A DNA stretch of 64,000 nt from Otatea glauca (Eukaryota; Streptophyta; Magnoliopsida; Poales; Poaceae), in the NCBI GenBank assembly GCA_036346275.1, contig CM070713.1:53935567-53999566 (forward strand), given 5' to 3'. The translations under genes were made by a program, and so were the position numbers. The notes beneath the pieces were generated by a model. The model searched no databases, was not told the origin of the DNA, and worked only from the letters and a program-made list of their open reading frames with translations. This document shows positions 1 through 12,475 of this stretch, one piece after another (the first letter of the stretch is position 1; each line of letters begins with the position of its first letter).

Positions 1-796
1 TGATCCATAAATCATGAAATAAATAGAATAATTTACTTCAACATTATTAAATCCATTTATGCAAAAACATTTAAATTTAAATGTATTTTGAATAAAAGAT
101 TGTTGGTTTAACTCCTTAATAATATTCAAATTTGAAGTGGTTAGAATAATGCTCATATGAGCTAAAAATTAGATTAAAACAGTTTAAATGTGTTCCTATG
201 ATTTCATAGATTATGAATAGTCAAAAATATTTAGACTTTGCTTTATTTTAATCAATTTGCCTAATGCTCAAACTTTCAATCGGCAAAATGATCAAATGTT
301 CGTAACTTTCGTAAATGGACATCAAATCCGACAAAATCAAATGCTATGACCTTAAAACAACATATAATAACTTGCTGTATAGAAAAGGCAACATTTTGAT
401 CAATTATGGGTTAGGCCATATTTAGCCCTAAAGATCATGCAGGTGAAAAACATCACAAATGAATGCGAAATATTGCGAAATCAACTTTAAAACACTCTTA
501 GGGTCATCCCATGCTAATTCCAGGGAAATGAATAAATAATCATGTAAGGATCAGTCGCAAACTAATAACTAAGACTGAACCGTTATCGTGTAGATTATAA
601 AACTACTTAAGCATTTTCAACAGCCCGTAGAACCTCTTGTCTCAATGAAAATATTATATAAATCAGTTTAGAAATGATATTTAGGATATGGTCTACCATA
701 TTCTGGAAAAATATTTCATTTACAACTTTCGTTTCAATTAAATCTTGCTAGTTGAATACCCTTAAAAAGTATGATTGTCATAACCTTTAATGTCAT
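1..796 (+). mobile_element. Fragment of long gypsy-type LTR, plus orientation
   Basis: Aligns colinearly with 35441-36232 and 45241-46036, which lie inside the two LTRs of element A. The three copies differ from each other by several percent, so this is a third LTR copy and not the same DNA read twice. It is cut on the left by the window edge and on the right near 794-797, where it joins a minus-orientation LTR through a shared CAT. It has no coding content and is AT-rich. The identity is seen directly; the LTR label follows from element A. Confidence 0.8.
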
Positions 797-3700
797 GCAC
801 ATACTTAATGGTTTTGAGATAACAAAGCAGGGTTTTCTTTAGCAGATTATCAAATCTTGAATTACGAATTCAAGAGGCTAAAATTATGAATTCTTGTATT
901 TTCGATTTCGAATTATAGATCTAAAATTATTTGGATTAAAAGAATTGGAACACTAGTTAAAGAGTTATGCAAATAGCACTTAACCTTAAGATTTTGCATA
1001 TGATGGGTTTTAAATAAGTTATAATTGATAAGCTAGCTAATTAGATTTATTTATGGGTTTTGAGAAGGTTCTGGTGATACAAATATATATATTAATTATA
1101 AATTCCTTATTACAAGGTTCACTTATTCCGATTACGGTAAGGTTCACCAAACATAAACTTAGGGTTATTTGACTACTAGAGTTTATATGCAAAACATGAC
1201 GAAATCAGATTATTTCTTCGGAAGTGGATAGCATATACTTTGAAGAACATATCTAGGCTGATTTCATACATTTTAGCTTTTAGATGAGACATTATTTTTA
1301 TAGTTTAAAAAGCTTATGTGATATTAAAAGTTACGACAACCATAATTTTTAAGGGTATTCAACTAGCAAGATTTAATTGAAACGAAAGTTGTAAATAAAA
1401 TATTTTTCTAGAATATGGTAGACCATATCCTAAATATTATTTATAAACTAATTTCCATAGTTTTTATATTTAGAAGAGAGATTCTACAGGTTGACGAAAA
1501 AGATTGAGGGCTCAATTAACTACCCGCTAAGGATTCAGTTTTTGATATAAGATTGCGACTACACCGTCTAGGATAAACTACTCATTTTTCAGGTATTAAC
1601 AGGGCATGACACTAGAAGTGATTTAAAGTTGGTTTCGCGACAATTGGCTTTTATCCGAAATGTTTTTCCCATAAGCGATCATTAGGGTCTAACATTATTT
1701 TATTTCATCCTTGCACAAACATAAGGTATTTTTGTATAAACAGTAAGAGTGCTATTTTTCAAAGTTATTGGATTTTGTTTTATCAAATTTAGAGTTTATT
1801 TGTGAAAGTAATGACTATTCAAATTATGCAAGTATTAACACTTTGACAATTAAACATTTACTGTTTTATATAGTAAAATTTAAATATTATTATGTATCTG
1901 GAATCTTTGTACTGCTAGGAATATAGCAAAACTATTTTGGTGATCATTTGAATTCATTTGATCTCTATATTGACTATTTGATTCTATATGCATATGCATA
2001 TACATTTTATACTTAAGTTATTTCACATTTTTCAAGATAGTTCAAATCAAATTCATATATTAATTATTTTGGTAAATTAAGGTATTCTACTGCCATGACA
2101 ATATTTGGAATTCAATTTTTACTTATTCTATATTTCTTTTACTCAAATTATGTATATTTGAATATCTAGTGTATTGAAAATAATCTTTAATAGAAAGTAT
2201 TTCAATATATAATGAAATTTAAATATTTTTACATATTTGAACTTATGGAAACATGAGTATTTCACTAAAATTGGTTTCATTCAATCCTAAGTCTATTTAC
2301 AACATTTTAATATGAAGTATGTTTTTTGCCCTTTCTTTCAAATTTGAATTTCAAATTTACACAGTGAAAATTTTCAAAATGTTATTGCATATTCTGAAAC
2401 TAATTGATTTTACATGAATATAGAAATTGATTTCACTCAATTTGGAGTTATAATGCAAAATATATAGGCATTTGAATCATTTCGTTATACAAAATCTCTG
2501 AAAAATAGAAATTACGTTTTCAGAATTGGAAAGCGTATTTCACCGTTGAATTGGAGATGCTTTGACCGGCTGATAGAGAGGTCCCACTGTTCAGCGACCA
2601 AAAACAGGGGCGCGGCTAGGGCTCGACGGCTCTGGCGAACGGCGGCAGAATCCGGCCGGGCGAGGGCACCACAAGTACAAGCTCGGCAAGGCGACACGAA
2701 TGGTGGAACCTATTCGGCCGGAGATGGAGCAGAGAGGTGCGCCACCGAAGGCCTGCGGAGGAGAAAGGGGAATTTCGTCAGAGAAGAAAAAGGAGTTAGC
2801 TCCGGTTGAATCGGTAGCATGAGAAGCTTCAGTGAGGTTAGGAGGTTCCGTTTTACCAGTTGATTGGATCTGGAATGAGCTGAGGAAGCGCGCCACCGTC
2901 GCGCCGCCGTTGGGAAGAAAGGCGAAGCGGCTTGGGCGCGCAGAGGGCAAGAAGAACTGAAATTGGCGAGAGGAATGAATTCAGTGTGGCTCCTTGGTGC
3001 TATAGGTGGGAGTGATTTGGGACGAGTCGCATCGGAGTGGCTTAATTTGATGTTCTTCCGCTTTTTGGGTTTTCAGTAGAAACGGCGAAGAACATGGTTT
3101 TGGTTCTGGCGTTTGGTTTAGGGAGTGAATGAGGGTGAAGGGAAGCTCAATGCGACGCCCAAGTGCTATTTATAGCCGTAGAATTCGGTTGCACAGGATT
3201 TGAACACAAAGGAAGAAGTGCGGCTCGGTTTGACGCTTTGCGTGATGAAGTGGCGCCAGTTTTCCTCCGACGACGTGCAACACTGGAGTGATCAGGGCAT
3301 GGCGCACAACTTTCGAAGATGAACGTGGGGCCAGTTGATGGAGTGGGTGGCACGGTGCGATGCATCGGTGAGGAAGGCGCGAAGACTCGGGAGAAAGGTC
3401 AGGGCGCTCGACTGCGAGGAGAAAAGAAGAGAGGGAGAAGGAAACGCGCTGACAGATGGGCCCTGGGACCACCAGTCAGTGACCAAGGAATTTTCCCGTT
3501 GCTTCCAACGCACCGTTACGGAAAAGGGGGCTGGCCCACACGTCGGTGAGAGGAGGTAAGTCAGGGGATAAGCATGGCCGAGACAAGCTCCATGTGGGCA
3601 TTAAATTTCCATCTATTCGTTGTCTAAATTTTATGAAACTTGTTTACCTGCATCTCCTGGTAGTCTCTAATGCCCAGTAAAAATTTTGGACTAAAATATC

Positions 3701-4372
3701 TTACAATGAATTAGTTAAAATTCTGACACTGTGGACTTGTACAGGATCTGTATTTCGGAATTTTATTTATTTAGGGGTGTAAATCATATTAATTATTTTC
3801 CAAACTTTTTATAGGTATTCATTTTGTCTTAATGATATCTCCATAAAACTTTCAACTCAAAATCGCAAGTTAATATTTTATAAAAATTCTGACATTAGGA
3901 TTTCTAGTTTTTAATTGTTTCTATTTTTGAATTATTATAGGGCTTTCCGACATGATCAAATCCTGATATTTTTACCAGGGATAGGTTTTACACTATGGGT
4001 GTTTTGGTAATTTTTCCAGATCCAGATAAATTTCTAATATTTTTCATTAATTCTGACTTTGACTATTTCTAGTCAAAAGAGGTGTCATTCATTTTATTTA
4101 CCCATTTTTCTTTGCATAAAATTTTACTTGTTGATTTTAATGACTTACCAGTATGGTTGGGGTTCCATGGTAATTTTTCCAAAATTTATCTTTTAACTTT
4201 TTATCTTTTTACCATTATCCATTCTTTAACTTTATTTGATTGATTTTTCATACAATACAAAAATCCAGGAAATTCCAAATAAATTCCAATCATGTCAGGA
4301 AACATCAGAAATAAATATATCCAAATTCAAAATATAAATTTTTATGTTATTGCACTTTTTGAGGATGTTACA
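797..4372 (-). mobile_element. Long LTR, minus strand, start portion (element-B type)
   Basis: Nearly identical to 27253-30757, so it is the first two thirds of a B-type LTR read on the minus strand. It starts at 4372 with the typical TGTAACATCC. Its distal end is lost at about 796. It contains a GC-rich promoter-like block (about 2600-3560) with a TATA box at 3167-3174 (minus). The base after 4372 starts TACAT, which also precedes the low-side end of the B LTR at 25441; this could therefore be the separated 5' LTR of element B. Overlapping short ORFs in the GC-rich block are not preserved between copies and are not called as genes. Confidence 0.85.
3167..3174 (-). promoter_or_regulatory. TATA box of long LTR
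   Basis: TATAAATA on the minus strand, at the edge of the GC-rich block of the LTR. The same box is at the equivalent place in the other long LTRs (29551-29558 minus, 34359-34366 plus, 44170-44177 plus). Conserved position argues for the retrotransposon's Pol II promoter; start-site position is inferred. Confidence 0.6.
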
Positions 4373-5194
4373 TACATAAAGGAAAAGCTACAACTCAGAG
4401 AATAAAGCAGCAAAAGCAAAAGAAATAATATCTTGTAGTTTGCCCATCCGACCATGCAGTAAATCGACAAGGAATAAACTCCAGATAGAACACAACGAAG
4501 AAGATCCCGCAACTGCGATTTAAAAGAGACTCAAGCCTCGCTAACTTCCACCTAAAAATAATAATTAGCAAGGGTGAGTACTTTACGTACTCAAAGAAGA
4601 CTTGAGCAAAACCTATAATATATGCAGCCATTTCAAAGGAAAGGCTAATACAGCTTGATTTGCATAAAGTTAAATTGAATTGTAAAACAAGTTATCATTT
4701 GCAAACGGAATTTATAAGAGCGAGTTGATTGATAAGAAATATATACAACAGTAAGTAATACTCACAGTCCTCCATGACGTGAGTTCGAATAAACCAAACC
4801 ACAAGGTCCATCAATGTCAGCCCTTCGACATAAAACAACAGTTGCTAAAACAAGTTCAGACCAAACCCATTTTAGAAAATTACCAAAGACTCTAGCATGG
4901 AATAACGTCACCAAGTGTCCTTGACCGCGGACGCGGCTAATCGATTAGATTTACACTCTGCAGAGGTGTACAACTTTACCCATAAGGAATGATCAACCTT
5001 TTCGCCAGATCAGTTAACACACTTCCTTTGGTGTGTCGGCAAGGAGATCATACAGAGTCATTACATTATCTAGACGTGGCTTTACACCAGCCCGGGACGT
5101 TAACCCTCGCCCTGAAGACAGAGACACTAACCCAAGCCGTGGATCCACATTTATCACACACAACACCACGTCTCTGTCCAGGGCAAGGCATATT
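4373..5194 (-). mobile_element. Fragment of C-type long LTR (right half of a split LTR)
   Basis: Matches about 6080-6895 of the full-length LTR at 5941-11316, same orientation. It starts exactly where the B-type LTR ends, with TACAT, and continues the LTR sequence that stops at 25440 after the same TACAT. That is the pattern of one C-type LTR interrupted by element B, with the two halves now about 20 kb apart. On the right it is broken by the 0.74-kb repeat beginning near 5195. Confidence 0.75.
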
Positions 5195-5940
5195 GTTAAA
5201 ATGTATGAAATATCCTTGGTTCTAATACCAACTATTCCAATGTTCGTCATGGCCTCATGAAATTTGGCAAACAATGCCATGAATTAATAAAAAAGTCAGT
5301 TCAATCACAACAAAAATTCTTTATAATCACATGTCAATTCGAAAAAGGAAAGAAAAATGAAAAAACAACAAACAAAAATCCACGTCTTTACACTGATCGC
5401 CACCATAGTGTCTCCACTACCGCTGAGCCATTGATGATCTCACTGGCGCGCTCTCATTGATGCCGCGATGCCATCGCTCTCACCATCAAGATCTAGGATG
5501 ATCTGCCGATGTTGCCGCCCAACCTCCCTTGCTCTATATCTGAACAGAGGAAAGCATATCCATCGGGGGTGGTGAACGAGGTCGATGGAGGGAGGGTCAA
5601 AGGAGGCCGTTGGTGGTGGAGGAAGCATATCTGCAAAGGCGAAGGTTGGGCCCGGGGCAACTAGATGGAGGGGTGAAAGACACCGGTGGGAGATAGAGTT
5701 AAGAGGCCGGTGGTAGCATTGAGTGATGGGCAGCGAAGGTCTCAGGTTTGAGGGTAGGGTAAAGGACGGCGGTGACAAGGGAGGAGCACAACGACGGCAG
5801 GGGAGGCTAGGGAAGGACGGCGGCTACAGAGGGTTGAGGCTGGAGACGGTGTCCACATGATGGAGATGGATAATTTTATCCAACTTTAGTGGTATTAGTA
5901 TAAAACAAACTCGCAATAAGTCGAAAACCATCTCTCGTAA
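5195..5940 (-). repeat. 0.74-kb dispersed repeat, copy 1
   Basis: Reverse complement of 12476-13210 with only a few percent mismatch. Ends read GTTAAAATG and CTCTCGTAA; copy 2 has the same ends plus one more C. Copy 1 sits between a broken C-type LTR and the terminus of the full-length C-type LTR at 5941. Near one end is a TGGTATTAGAACC motif (read on the minus strand) resembling a decayed initiator-tRNA primer-binding site, so it could be an LTR plus leader of an unrecognised element. No clear target duplication is seen. Family not recognised. Confidence 0.7.
5440..5778 (-). CDS. 112-aa ORF inside the 0.74-kb repeat, copy 1
   Basis: The open frame is the same length and frame as the ORF at 12628-12966 in the inverted copy; the two proteins differ at only about five residues and neither has a stop or frameshift. 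Composition is Pro/Ser/Leu-rich in the first half and basic near the end (RYRAREVGRQHR). No domain, signal peptide or membrane segment is recognised. The DNA is pyrimidine-rich, which favours long chance ORFs, so coding status is doubtful. It could be a captured host exon. Confidence 0.2.
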   Translation of the reverse strand: MSPPSFTLPSNLRPSLPITQCYHRPLNSISHRCLSPLHLVAPGPTFAFADMLPPPPTASFDPPSIDLVHHPRWICFPLFRYRAREVGRQHRQIILDLDGESDGIAASMRARQ

Positions 5941-8900
5941 TGTGAGACCCCGTTCTGATGAACAGGAACCTCCATGTGATTATTGTGCTATTCCCTGGAT
6001 CAGTAGCTAGCACTCACATGTTTACAACAATTGGAATCACAACCACACCACAAATAATTACAGCGGAAACTAATATACAAAGAGAAGCTTACAAAACAGA
6101 GGATAGCAGCAAAAGAAGCAATATCTTATAGTTTGCCCATCCGACCCGTAGGCAACTGACAAGGCATAAACTCCAGATAGAACATGACGAAGAAGATCCC
6201 GCAACCTGCGACGAAAAGAGACTCGAAGCCTCGCTAACTTCCACCTAAAAATAATAATTAAGCAAGGGTGAGTACTTTACGTACTCAGCAAGACTTGAGC
6301 AAAACCTATAATATATGCAGGCCATTTCAAAGGAAAGGCTAATACAATTGATTTGCATAAAGCGAAATTGAATTGTAAAACAAGTTATCATTTGCAAACG
6401 GAATTTATAAGAGCAAGTTGATTGATTAGAAATATATACAACAGTAAGTAATACTCACAGTCCTCCATGACGTGAGTTCGAATAATCCAAACCATAAGGT
6501 CCATCAATGTCAGCCCTTCGACATAAAGCAACAGTTGCTAAAACAAGTTCAGACCAAACCCATTTTAGAAAATACCAAAGACTCTAACATTGGGAGGATT
6601 TTCCCCAAGTGCCCATAATCATGGGCGGCTAATCGATTAGATTTACACTGCAGAGGTGTACACTTTACCCACAAGGAATGATCAACCTTTTCGCCAGAAC
6701 AATTAACACACTTCCTTTGGTGTGTCGGCAAGGAGATCATACAGAGCCGTTACATTATCTAGACGTGGCTTTACACCAGCCCAGGACGTTAACCCTCGCC
6801 CTGAAAACCGAGACACTCACCCAAGCCGTGGATCCACATTTATCACACACAACACCACGTCTCTGTCCAGGGCAAGGCGTACACCGTTGCATTGGTATGT
6901 AGAAACCCCTACAGACAAACCTAACCGGAATGTCTGTGCAATCTCCCGCCTTCCATAGATGCAAAGCCACACCTAAACAACTTAATAGGCTAAGACCCGC
7001 CCATACAAGCCCTCGTGGTTGTACGAAAAACATGGATTCACCGTCCCATCGCTCGGTCCTTAATCCGACACGGGCGATACTCCACCCTAGCTACGTGCAT
7101 ATCCTTCTGCACATCCGGCTATTGCCAATAATCGCCCGCGTCAAACCATAGTTTTATTTTAGGGTTTTTAGCAAACTACTAACAACCATTTTCCCAAAAA
7201 GGACCATTTAGGTTCCATATAAAACATTTCAGGAAACAATTTTAATCATGATCATTTACCCCACAAAAAGCTAAAGCATGGCTAAGCAGGTTTAACATGA
7301 TCGCATATACCCAATTTGCATTAAGTAATGTCTAGCCCTATTATATGGTTATCATGGTTCACATTTCCATAATTATCAAGGAGTTTCATGTGACAACAGG
7401 TATATCTACCAATACCACCAAAATAGCAAATTTTACAGAAAGTAAACGCATGCATGAAACAATTTGATAAACAACATGATAATTAAATACTGGGATCAAT
7501 ATGGTCAAAGGGATGCTTGCCTTGCTTAATCATTGCTTACGGTGAAGACGAGGTCGCAAAAGATGAAGTCGACGATGAAACGGCGACATCGGGTTCTACA
7601 CGTCGTTCAATGGAAATAAAGCAAATAACAAGCTTTAATAAGGGCAAAAAGAAAACAGACAACAAATCAAATAAAGATTCACTAAAGAAAACAGGCATAT
7701 ATTAGGGTTGAATTAGATGATTTCATATCGTGTTTAGTTGATTAAGTATCCATATTGTTATTAGCTTTTAACATTGAGCATAAAACAACTTCTTTTATAG
7801 CTTACCTATTCTTGAATTACGAACTCAAGAGGATTAAATTATGAATTCTTGCATTTATAACTTCGAATTATAGATGCTAAAATTGTTTGGATTAATAAAA
7901 TTAAGACACTAGATCATTATGCTAAATGATATGAATGAATAGCACTTAACCCTTAATTGATTAAGCATAAGAAGAGGTTTCGAATATGATAGATTTGCTA
8001 GGATAGGTTACTGGCTCCATATTCATGGATTTTAAGAAGGTTCTGAAAATACAAATATTTTATTATAGACTTCTTCATTACTACCGATTCAAATTATAAA
8101 GCTTAGAAAAACATAATACTTAGGGTTATTTAACTAACATGATTTATATGGAAAGCATGATGAAATATGGTTATTTCATCATAATAATATATTATATACT
8201 TTGGATAACAATTCTAAATAAAATTTATGAATTATAATGTTTAGTTGAAGAGCTAAATGCATTGCTAAAAAGATATCATGACACTAAAGTTTACGTCGAA
8301 CAAAATCGGCCAAAAAGGGCTACAACTATCCTTATCATATTAGGGTTTTGCATAAGCAAAAACTATATGGACCATAAGTTATAAATAAAATATTTTCTTA
8401 GAACATAGTAGTGCATATCCTAAACATCGTTTCTGATTTATTCTACAAGGGTTTCGTATCAGGACGAGGTATTCTATAGATTGATGAAAAGGCTTAAGTG
8501 TTCCTAAAATCCAGAAGTTATAATACTTAAGGTTATTTCGCTATCGAGTTTTATATGCAAAGCATGACAAAATGAGATTCTTTCTTCAGAATATGATAGT
8601 ATTAACTTTGCATAGTATTTCTAAACTGACTTTATAAATTTTACTATAAAGACAAGTTATTTTATTTGCTGTTGAAATAGCCTAAATGATCACAAAGTTT
8701 ATGTTATAACTAGACTGCTTTCGTTTTTCTTTTGCGGTTAGACTATACCTGATTATTCATTCATTTTTCTGGTATTAGCAGGGTATGGTCCTAGAAGTGT
8801 CTTAGAACTATTTTGGCATTATTTTACTTTTGGCGAGGTGTTTTGCAGGCATATGAAGTATGAAGGCTATTATGAACGTAATCTAGTTTAACTCTTTTTG

Positions 8901-11316
8901 CCAATTAGTATGATGTTATTTCAAAGAGTATACTACGATTAACTTTGCCTAACCTGATACTTAATTTATGAGGTTGTATGTATTTACAAACTACTGTTGT
9001 TATACTTAAAATAGTTCAATAGCAAGTAATCAGCTTTATTATTATTCTGAATATTCGTGTTTCACTTATATTCTATTATCTAGCAGGCTTATCCTAAATC
9101 AAGCTCCTAAGTATTTTGTCATTGCCAAATAGATTAGTTTCATGATTCATACTGAATACATATATATAATCACTATTGTTAGTTACTTCTTATATGTATA
9201 CACATATATATATTCCTTTTATGCTTGATTCCATTCTTACTCATGAAAACTATTTAAGTCAAGCCCCTTTAGTTAATCATTTTGCATATTATGGAGTCTT
9301 ACTAATATGCTAAGACATACACATTAATTTTTCTTATTTAAAATTTCTTTTGCACATTTAATATGTTGAAAACAATCTTTAATAGAAAATGATTCAAACA
9401 TAAATGGAATTTAAATATTTTTATATATTTGGGTTTCTAGAAGTCTAAGGATTCTAATAAAATTAGTTTCATTCCATTTTGAATTTGTTTACAACATTTT
9501 AATATGTAGCCTATCTTTAAGTCTTTTATTCAAATTTGAATTTCAAACTCAACCAATACTCCTATTCAAAATATTTTTGCATATTATGGAAGAGCTTGAT
9601 TTTATATGATTTTACAAATTTATTTCATTTTATTTGCATCTATGGTTCAAAAGATATGGCTAATTGAATTGCCTCGGTTTTTGAAAATAATCTAAAAAAA
9701 TAAAATGTGCTTTCTGAGTTGAGAAGCGCCTTTACCGGTTTGGCTGGACGGAGCTCGCATGGCTGACAAGAAGGGCCCACAGCACAGTGAGCCGAAGCAG
9801 AGAAGGCGCTAGGGCACGGCGGCGACGGCATTCCGGTGGGGTTCCGGTGAAGGCGAGGGCACCATGAGCTTCAGTGGACCATCGCGCATCTGATGGTGGA
9901 GTCGATCACTTCCGGCAATGGTCGGAGTGGGCTCCCACCGTGGGACAGCGGCGGAGGGAAGGGCGACTCACCGGGGAAGAAGAAGCAGTGAGTTTTAGCT
10001 CGAATGGGTAACGGGGTGAGCATCAGTGAGGCTAGGGAGTACCATTTTGGGGGTCGGTTTGTTCGGAGAAGTGACGGGTTGGGCTGCCACCGTGCGCCTA
10101 AGCTGAGGAAGAAGAAATGGGGCACGGCGGCGTTGCAGGCAAGAAGAGCTGAAATCGATGAGTGAGATGAATTTGGTGATGCTTAGAGACGCCATGGTTG
10201 CGAGGAATTTGAGAGTGACTCACCGATTTTGCTTGATCGGTTTTCTCCCCCTTTTCTTGCTTGCGACGGAAATGGGGATGACAGAGCTGAACTCAGCAGT
10301 GATTTGGAGAAGATGATCAGGCTGTGAGGTTTCTGAATGGCGCGCAAGAGGATACAGTAGCCGAGCTCTTCACTTGCTCCATTGAAGAAATTTGGCCTGA
10401 GTATTGCTTAACTTCCTTGCTTTTCTCTGGGCATTCGGTTCACTGAAGTGAAGCTCATGTGAATGAGGGAAGAATGCCTGAAGCTAGGATGTGGGAAAGA
10501 CTCAGTTGCTGGCTTAAAAGGTTTGAGGCTTGCTGCATCGATGGAAGGCTCTGGACTGAGGCGAGCTGTCCCCAAAGAAGAGGAAAGGAGAATGGCTCCA
10601 GTACTGGCGTCGAAATGGCCATTCAACTTTGTTGCAAAATTGCGAAACTTTTTGACCATGGTATACTGGGAGTGGTTATCTTCCAGTAAAAGTTTGGGGT
10701 TAAAATACCACATGGTTAGTTAATTAATTAATAATTATTTATTTTTGAAATTTTTTTACTATCTTGTTTTGGGTTAATAATGTGTCTATAAAAATTTCAA
10801 GTCACAATACTTTGTAATTAGTTTGCAAAAATTCTGACATGATAATCTTCAGATTTTCCAAGCCACTATTTTTGAATTTTCAAATGGTCTAAATGACATT
10901 ATTAATTCCTGATATTTTTACCAGAGGTAAATATTGCCTTAAGAATATTATGGTAAATTTTTCAGGATCAGATGAATTTCTAAAATTTTATAATAAATCT
11001 GTCCTTGCACTATTTGGAGGTCAAAGGGATGTCTTTTCAACTTTTTGTTCACTATGCTATGCATTAAAATTCATGTACCAGCTAATATGATTTTAAATAT
11101 ATACACTTTTCAATATTTTACTTTTACCTTTTATCTTCTTACCATTTTACCTTTTTACCATTTCCCTTTTACTAATTCTATTTGTTGGATTTCCATACAA
11201 TACAAAAATCCAAGAAAATTCAAATAAGAACCAATAAATCCAATAAAACTCATAAATAAATATTTTCAAATTTAAAATATTTATTTTTATATTAATTTAT
11301 TTTTCAGGATGTTACA
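5941..11316 (-). mobile_element. Full-length long LTR (C type), about 5.38 kb
   Basis: On the minus strand it begins TGTAACATCC (ending at 11316) and ends GGTCTCACA (from 5941), the same termini as the element-A LTR at 33150-38529. Length 5376 bp, close to the 5380 bp of the A LTR. It is flanked by AGTTT at 11317-11321; the low-side flank at 5936-5940 (CGTAA) does not match, but AGTTT does precede the C-type LTR end at 25303. No internal region or primer-binding site adjoins it, so it behaves as a solo or rearranged LTR. It has a GC-rich promoter block at about 9720-10330 and otherwise AT-rich non-coding DNA; no gene is seen in it. Confidence 0.85.
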
Positions 11317-11628
11317 AGTTTAGAGCTCTATTAGCAGCTTAGGAGACAAACATACAGATGCTAAGATATATAACTCAAATGTTAAGCTTTATATATGCTA
11401 AGATAGCTCAAATGTTAAGCAATGACAGGGAGAGTGCATGCTGCATATGAGCAAGCATTAATGTGATCAGAGACTGTCTGTGTTAATTGTATGATAAGTT
11501 TTTCACATACGGTGCAAAAACCATCTGTGATGTGCCGCTATTATCATTGACATATGCTTACAGACGGTTCACAAAACCGTCTGTGATGACTTTTTAGAAC
11601 CGTCTATGATGCCTTTTCTGTAGTAGTG
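11317..11628. mobile_element. Right end of a CACTA (En/Spm) element
   Basis: Ends at 11628 with CTGTAGTAGTG, the inverted CACTACTACAG terminus of grass CACTA elements. Just inside are subterminal repeats of the ACAGACGGTT / ACCGTCTGTGAT type (11468-11610), typical of this superfamily. Followed by ATT (11629-11631). The matching left end is at 21803 (degenerate CTCTACTAC, preceded by ATT). The 11317 edge is the AGTTT target site of a long LTR, so this is only the last 0.3 kb of the element. Confidence 0.75.
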
Positions 11629-12369
11629 ATTTGCTTTTTTCCTCTCTTTTTTTCATTATGGAAAAGCTAAACCTCCACCATGCGGCTGCAGTAGTAGTGA
11701 GCTAGCCTCATGCGCACTATGCTAGTATGGCACTTATATACGAACGAACTGGGCCAATGGCATCATGCCATGGAAAGCAATTCAAAAGGCCAAAAAAGAA
11801 AAGTAATGAAAATAAAACAAGGTGTATCTCACGACGAAAAGCTGCATAACACTAATGCACATAACACATGCCACCCCTGTTGTTTGTACTCTTCTTTCCC
11901 CTTCTACTCTACGTTCTTTATATATAGTGTCGGGGTCTCCATAATTGCAACTCAAGGATTTTACAGAAAACAGTTCAATTTCTGCAGGAATTAGAAAAAA
12001 TTCTCGTGTTTCAAAGAGTTGTTACCGAATATAATGTTATGCGTAGTCCGTTAAAAAACGTTGTTAAACAAAAACAGGGTTTCCTGGCGACCTGGATCTG
12101 GCCCATGCAAATATGCAATGCATGCATGCAGCTTTCTCGTCTCATGTACCCTACGTTACATGCATTATGTTCAACTGGACTTGGAGGGAAGGAATAATAT
12201 GTAGCACGCTGCAGGTTTGAGGATTTCTTTCTTGCCTCTAGGCAAGATTGCACTACCACACTTCAGCTCTTTTTGGCTAGTTTGTATGAATGGGATTAGG
12301 CTCAATCCCTTGGGATTTGCATGAAATTAAGGAGGTTGGTTAGTCTAAACCCTGTTTATCCAAATTAGC
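11629..12369. other. No gene recognised
   Basis: About 0.74 kb of AT-rich sequence with short ORFs lacking codon bias or recognisable motifs. Host intergenic sequence next to the CACTA right end; nothing else is visible. Confidence 0.5.
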
Positions 12370-12475
12370 CTAGCTCCAGTTTGTTTGGGCTTTTCTCTGG
12401 CTTAAAAGCCAAAAAGCCAATGACACTAAAAGCCAAAAAGCTTCTATATAATTAAAAACCAAAAGTTACGAGAGA

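Noticed and set aside
1..796. That 1-796 is the missing continuation or overlap of the A 3' LTR (45241-46100), which would join the two blocks directly
   Set aside because: The two sequences differ at many positions (for example in 28-62 against 45268-45302), too many for the same DNA; it is another copy of the LTR.
2512..3560. Several 60-120-codon ORFs in the GC-rich part of the LTR (also at 28985-30064, 33918-35046, 43725-44818)
   Set aside because: They lie in the promoter block of repeated LTRs, occur on both strands and change frame between copies.
5941..6074. Independent target duplication for the full LTR at 5941-11316
   Set aside because: Flanks CGTAA and AGTTT do not match; the matching AGTTT is at 25298, so the low end here is not an original insertion edge.
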